DNA from: Pseudoalteromonas rubra
Lineage (GTDB): Bacteria; Pseudomonadota; Gammaproteobacteria; Enterobacterales; Alteromonadaceae
DNA length: 64,000 nucleotides
Reading direction: 5' to 3'
Assembly (NCBI RefSeq): GCF_000238295.3
Contig: NZ_AHCD03000035.1
Location: 1,054,001 to 1,118,000 of the forward strand
Shown here: positions 60,413 to 64,000 of the stretch, in pieces
How the letters are laid out: each line of letters opens with the position of its first letter
Numbering within the stretch: the first letter of the stretch is position 1
The notes under the pieces: generated by a model
Seen by the model: the letters and a program-made list of their open reading frames with translations, nothing else
Database searches by the model: none
What the model was told of the DNA's origin: nothing
Position numbers and translations under genes: made by a program

Positions 60413-61145
60413 ACAAGCTGTTTTTGAAGCGCGCCAGCTACTCAGACATTCTACCGTCTGTGTCATGTCAACACTGTCTAAAAACCTGGCGGGCTACCCT
60501 TTTGGCTCGGTCACGCCATTTATGAGTGACGATCAGGGTCGGCTGATTTTTTACATTGCTGGCATTGCACAGCATTCTCGAAACCTGACAGAAGACAGCC
60601 GAGTCTGCGCGACAATTTTTGATGCTGCACAAAGTGGCGATCAAAATGAACATGCTCGTGTCACTATCGTCGGCGACGCAACCCCGGTTCCGGATGAGGA
60701 AGCAGCCGAGCTACTGCTACGCTATGAGCGCCACTTTCCCGAAGCCATCAGCTACCGACAGGCACACGATTTCAAATTGTGGCGCATGGAAATTAAACGC
60801 GTGCGTTATATCGCTGGCTTTGGGCAGATTTTCTGGTTAGAGGCAGAAGAATGGGCACAGCCTGCTGCGAATTGGGATCTGGCCAGTGAAGCACACATGG
60901 TCAAGCACATGAATGACGATCATCAGGATGCCAATCAGTTGATCCTCAAGCTGGTGCATAATATTGATGCCGCAGAGGTGACTATGACGACGATCCTCAA
61001 TGAAGGCTGCTATTTCAGAGCAAATGACAAGTCTTATTACGTCCCTTTCGAAGCGCGCTGTGAAGACGCCACGGCAGTGCGTAAAGCGCTGGTGCGCCTT
61101 ACCAAAGCCGCCCGCGCACAATTTGATGAAGCCGTAGAAAGCTGA
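60405..61145 (+). CDS. hugZ: Heme utilization protein HugZ/HutZ
   Basis: A 246-residue protein with an N-terminal split-barrel flavin-reductase-like fold ('VCVMSTLSKNLAGYPFGSVT') and a C-terminal DUF2470-type domain ('HMVKHMNDDHQDANQLILKL'). HugZ and HutZ bind heme and degrade it or help its use. It overlaps the hmuV stop and is the last gene of the heme operon, completing import and iron release. The assignment of catalytic activity is from the family, not seen directly. Confidence 0.9.
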   Translation: MREQAVFEARQLLRHSTVCVMSTLSKNLAGYPFGSVTPFMSDDQGRLIFYIAGIAQHSRNLTEDSRVCATIFDAAQSGDQNEHARVTIVGDATPVPDEEAAELLLRYERHFPEAISYRQAHDFKLWRMEIKRVRYIAGFGQIFWLEAEEWAQPAANWDLASEAHMVKHMNDDHQDANQLILKLVHNIDAAEVTMTTILNEGCYFRANDKSYYVPFEARCEDATAVRKALVRLTKAARAQFDEAVES

Positions 61146-61152
61146 ACATTAA

Positions 61153-61188
61153 AAAAGGACAGAGTGATTTGAATCAGTCTGTCCTTTT
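61153..61188. terminator. Bidirectional terminator between hugZ and ffh
   Basis: AAAAGGACAGA and TCTGTCCTTTT form an 11-bp stem with an internal smaller stem in the loop. A- and T-runs flank it, and it lies between the convergent genes. Confidence 0.85.
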
Positions 61189-61205
61189 CTCAGTTTGGGT
61201 CTGAA

Positions 61206-62585
61206 TTAAAACTTCGGACCCCCACCACCGAACATGCCAGGTGGCATCATGCCTTTCATGTTCTTCATCATTTTCATCATGCCGCCTTTACCCTTCATTT
61301 TTTTCATCATTTTCTGCATCTGGGTAAACTGCTTAAGCAACTTGTTGATATCCTGAACCTGAGTACCAGAACCGGCCGCAATCCGCTTTTTACGTGAGCC
61401 TTTAATCACTTCCGGACGCGCGCGCTCATGTGGTGTCATAGAGTTAATGATGGCTTCCATCTGATTAAAGGTCTTATCGTTCACCTGGCCTTTCACGGCA
61501 TCCGGTAAGTTAGACATGCCAGGGAGCTTATCCAGCATCGACATCATACCGCCCATGTTTTTCATCTGGCGCAGCTGCTCAGCAAAGTCTTCAAGCGTAA
61601 AGCCATCGCCTTTAAAGACTTTCTCAGCGACCTTAGCCGCTTTGTCTTTATCAACCTTAGACTCAACTTCTTCGATCAAGGACAATACATCACCCATGCC
61701 GAGAATACGTGACGCAACACGATCCGGGTGGAAGGGTTCCAGTGCATCCGTACGCTCACCAACACCGATGAACTTAATAGGTTTGCCCGTGATATGACGA
61801 ATAGATAAAGCCGCACCACCACGCGCATCACCATCGGTCTTGGTCAGGATCACACCTGTTAATGGCAAAGCTTCATCGAAGGCCTTTGCGGTATTTGCGG
61901 CATCCTGACCTGTCATGGAGTCCACAACGAACAGGGTTTCAATCGGAGAGATAGCTGCGTGTAGATCTTTGATCTCGCCCATCATCTCATTGTCGACGTG
62001 CAAACGACCGGCAGTATCCACCAGCACCACGTCAATGAATTTTTTCTTCGCATGCGAAATTGCATTCGTCGCGATGTCCACCGGCTTTTGTGAAATATCA
62101 CTGGGGAAGAATTCAACGTCTACTTCCTGAGCCAGCGTTTCAAGCTGTTTGATTGCCGCAGGACGGTATACGTCAGCACTGACTACCAGCACAGATTTTT
62201 TCTTACGCTCTTTTAAAAACTTAGCCAGTTTACCAACACTGGTGGTTTTACCCGCACCTTGCAGGCCAGCCATCATGACGACCGCAGGTGGCTGCGCAGC
62301 CAGGTTCAGCTCCTCGTTGGCCTCACCCATGGCTTTTTCGAGTTCTTCACGAACGATCTTGATGAAAACCTGGCCCGGGCTCAGGCTCTTAGTCACTTCA
62401 ACACCAACCGCACGCTCTTTGACCTGCTTCACAAAGTCTCTGACCACAGGCAAAGCTACGTCTGCTTCAAGCAGTGCCATACGCACTTCACGGAGCGTTT
62501 CTTTAATATTGTCTTCGGTTAGTCGGCCACGGCCGCTGATGTTTTTAAGCGTTTTTCCTAAGCGTTCTTGGAGGTTCTCAAACAT
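61206..62585 (-). CDS. ffh: Signal recognition particle protein Ffh
   Basis: A 459-residue GTPase that with 4.5S RNA targets nascent membrane proteins. The G domain has 'MAGLQGAGKTTSVGKLAKF', 'VLVDTAGRLHVDNEMM' and 'TKTDGDARGGAAL'-type sequence. The C-terminal M domain is methionine-rich ('MQKMMKKMKGKGGMMKMM') and binds signal sequences and RNA. It is divergent from ypjD, as in E. coli. Confidence 0.98.
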   Translation of the reverse strand: MFENLQERLGKTLKNISGRGRLTEDNIKETLREVRMALLEADVALPVVRDFVKQVKERAVGVEVTKSLSPGQVFIKIVREELEKAMGEANEELNLAAQPPAVVMMAGLQGAGKTTSVGKLAKFLKERKKKSVLVVSADVYRPAAIKQLETLAQEVDVEFFPSDISQKPVDIATNAISHAKKKFIDVVLVDTAGRLHVDNEMMGEIKDLHAAISPIETLFVVDSMTGQDAANTAKAFDEALPLTGVILTKTDGDARGGAALSIRHITGKPIKFIGVGERTDALEPFHPDRVASRILGMGDVLSLIEEVESKVDKDKAAKVAEKVFKGDGFTLEDFAEQLRQMKNMGGMMSMLDKLPGMSNLPDAVKGQVNDKTFNQMEAIINSMTPHERARPEVIKGSRKKRIAAGSGTQVQDINKLLKQFTQMQKMMKKMKGKGGMMKMMKNMKGMMPPGMFGGGGPKF

Positions 62586-62747
62586 TTATCGCTTCCAGTA
62601 TGTCGTAATTGCCCAGCATTATACTGATATGCGCGTCACTAATACAGTATTCAAGTCAGTTAAGAAACTTTTTCCCTGCCTCTATGCAAGAACCCGAGCT
62701 TAAAATACAATAGCCTACAAAAGGAGCATGTAAGTAGAAAGCCATTC

Positions 62748-63554
62748 ATGTTGATCATCAGTTTATCGTTGTTTGCCAGTCTGTTTTATGTACTTGCCAC
62801 AGGGCATGTATTGTCGCGCCTATTCCATAAGGAAGGCCCTAGCCAAAAGCTGACCATTATCTTCAGCACAGTGGCGATCCTCAGCCACATGCTGGTGCTG
62901 GTAAACTCCGTGTTTACGCAAGATGGACAAGACCTCAGTACCATCAACGTTGCCCTACTCACCTGCTGGGTCATTGTGGTATCGGTAACGACTGTCTCCT
63001 TGAAGTTCCCAGCGACCTTATTGCTACCCGTTGTCTACGGGTTCGCCGCGATACTCCTCGTTGCCAGTTTGTTTGTACCCCACCACATAGTGATGAAGTC
63101 ACTGGAAGTCGACATTGGCCTGGTGGTGCATATTTCTCTGTCGTTACTGGCATATTGTGTACTCATCATCGCCACACTATACGCTGTACAGTTTTATTTC
63201 ATTGACCGTCGCCTGAAAGAAAAAGATCTGGCTATTATGCATAGCCACCTGCCACCCTTAATGCAGGTTGAGTCGCAGCTTTATCAACTGCTTACTGTAG
63301 GCACAGCTCTGTTAACCCTGGCACTGTTATCCGGCTTTGTGTTCCTTGAAGGCATGTTTGCCAAAGAGTTTTTGCACAAAACCGTACTGTCACTCATCGC
63401 CTGGTGTATGTTCAGTGCAGTAACCATTGGCCACCACCAGTTTGGCTGGCGGGGTAAATCCGTCGTATTCGCCGTATTAGGGGCCTCAGGTATCGTTACG
63501 TTGGCCTATTTTGGTAGTCGATTTGTTCAAGAAGTGATCTTAGGTAAGTTTTAA
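62748..63554 (+). CDS. ypjD: CcsA-like inner membrane protein YpjD
   Basis: A 268-residue protein with eight membrane segments of the cytochrome c assembly (CcsA/HemX) type ('GLVVHISLSLLAYCVLIIAT', 'LSLIAWCMFSAVTIGHHQFG'). Conserved histidines in the last half are kept. In E. coli ypjD lies between ffh and corB (yfjD), as here. Its function is not settled; a link with the CorB transporter is proposed in some species. Confidence 0.88.
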   Translation: MLIISLSLFASLFYVLATGHVLSRLFHKEGPSQKLTIIFSTVAILSHMLVLVNSVFTQDGQDLSTINVALLTCWVIVVSVTTVSLKFPATLLLPVVYGFAAILLVASLFVPHHIVMKSLEVDIGLVVHISLSLLAYCVLIIATLYAVQFYFIDRRLKEKDLAIMHSHLPPLMQVESQLYQLLTVGTALLTLALLSGFVFLEGMFAKEFLHKTVLSLIAWCMFSAVTIGHHQFGWRGKSVVFAVLGASGIVTLAYFGSRFVQEVILGKF

Positions 63555-63647
63555 TCTAAGTTTTAACTTAAGTTCATGCTTTTTGACTTGACTCTGAATA
63601 CTGGCTAACGCTTAATACTCCTTCGTAAGCAAAAAAGGGATCCTCTG

Positions 63648-64000
63648 TTGGACGACATATCAACCAGCGCCTTGTTTATTATTCTTGGCGTGCTTGTTCT
63701 GCTCTCGGGTTATTTTTCCAGTTCGGAAACCGGGATCATGTCTATTAACCGCTACCGACTACGCCACTTGGTAAAAGAAAAACACAAGTCGGCACAGCGT
63801 GTAGACGAACTTCTGAAGCGCCCGGACCGCTTAATCGGTCTGATCCTGATCGGTAATAACCTTGTTAACATCGCCGCTTCTGCAGTAGCCACTGTGTTAG
63901 GTATGCGCCTGCTGGGTGACGCTGGTATTGTCGTTGCCACCTTTGCACTGACCCTGGTTATCCTGATCTTCGCCGAAGTCACGCCTAAAACGCTGGCAGC
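63648..64000 (+). CDS. CorB/YfjD-like CNNM-family transporter (3' end outside window)
   Basis: A frame from a TTG at 63648 with an AAGGGA ribosome binding site, open to the end of the window. The first 117 residues ('SALFIILGVLVLLSGYFSSS', 'ETGIMSINRYRLRHLVKEKH', 'RPDRLIGLILIGNNLVNIAA') match the DUF21 membrane domain of YfjD/CorB, a family of Mg2+ exporters or regulators with C-terminal CBS and CorC domains, which must lie beyond the window. The gene order ffh-ypjD-yfjD is as in E. coli. Confidence 0.9.
   Translation, partial: MDDISTSALFIILGVLVLLSGYFSSSETGIMSINRYRLRHLVKEKHKSAQRVDELLKRPDRLIGLILIGNNLVNIAASAVATVLGMRLLGDAGIVVATFALTLVILIFAEVTPKTLA

Noticed and set aside
1..64000. tRNA genes, CRISPR arrays, prophage or integron parts
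   Set aside because: I looked for cloverleaf-like repeats with CCA ends, regular spaced repeats, integrases and phage structural genes and found none.

Overview
The window is chromosomal DNA from a marine gammaproteobacterium of the order Alteromonadales. The proteins and gene order look most like Pseudoalteromonas, probably one of its higher-GC species; this is an inference from protein resemblance and synteny, not from a database search. I see no rRNA or tRNA genes, no CRISPR array, no integrase and no insertion sequence. Gene content is mostly housekeeping, with small accessory islands.

Layout. 1-1.0 kb: end of gcvR, then bcp. 1.1-9.5 kb: a long minus-strand run rpoE-rseA-rseB-rseC-lepA-lepB-rnc-era-recO-pdxJ (envelope stress, secretion, RNA processing, repair, vitamin B6), headed by a near-consensus sigma-E promoter. 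9.7-16.2 kb: nadB, then ygfX/sdhE, ygfZ, a SlyD-type isomerase and an outer membrane DUF481 barrel. 16.4-25.4 kb: a crotonase, an LrgA/LrgB pair, an MscS channel, a multidomain GH18 chitinase, a YghU-type GST, and a Fur-box-headed pair of a small hypothetical gene and sodA. 25.4-32.9 kb: aroC, prmB, smrB, a two-receiver regulator, a small secreted/membrane protein pair behind a sigma-54-like promoter, a peroxiredoxin, fadR, and a methyltransferase divergent from a MerR regulator. 33-41.5 kb: DUF418 protein, membrane AraC regulator, Nudix, dsbB, an unannotated 52-codon peptide gene with a double-glycine-like leader divergent from a TonB-dependent receptor and a periplasmic binding-like protein, then a ComEA-like protein and SOS-controlled yebG. 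41.5-49.1 kb: aspC, a GAF protein, a partner-switching pair (receiver-PP2C-kinase plus STAS), yciH and a large GGDEF/EAL protein. 49.2-55.2 kb: pheA with a Phe-rich leader peptide and attenuator, tyrA, and rpsP-rimM-trmD-rplS. 55.4-61.1 kb: a Fur-controlled heme uptake locus (receptor, HmuTUV, HugZ). 61.2-64 kb: ffh, ypjD and the start of a CorB-like gene.

The most striking structural feature is three exact, direct, tandem duplications (units of 1078, 1150 and 1271 bp) with only 1-2 bp of junction homology. They give a second 3' piece of nadB, split the chitinase gene by a frameshift, and double trmD-rplS. Three such events in 64 kb, with copies I read as identical, suggest either assembly error or very recent rearrangement. 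The most promising biology is the small peptide gene at 36.7-36.9 kb, which resembles a ribosomal peptide precursor and carries its own terminator, next to a TonB-dependent receptor and a binding-like protein. Second is the secreted/membrane small-protein pair at 29.4-29.8 kb behind a sigma-54-like promoter.
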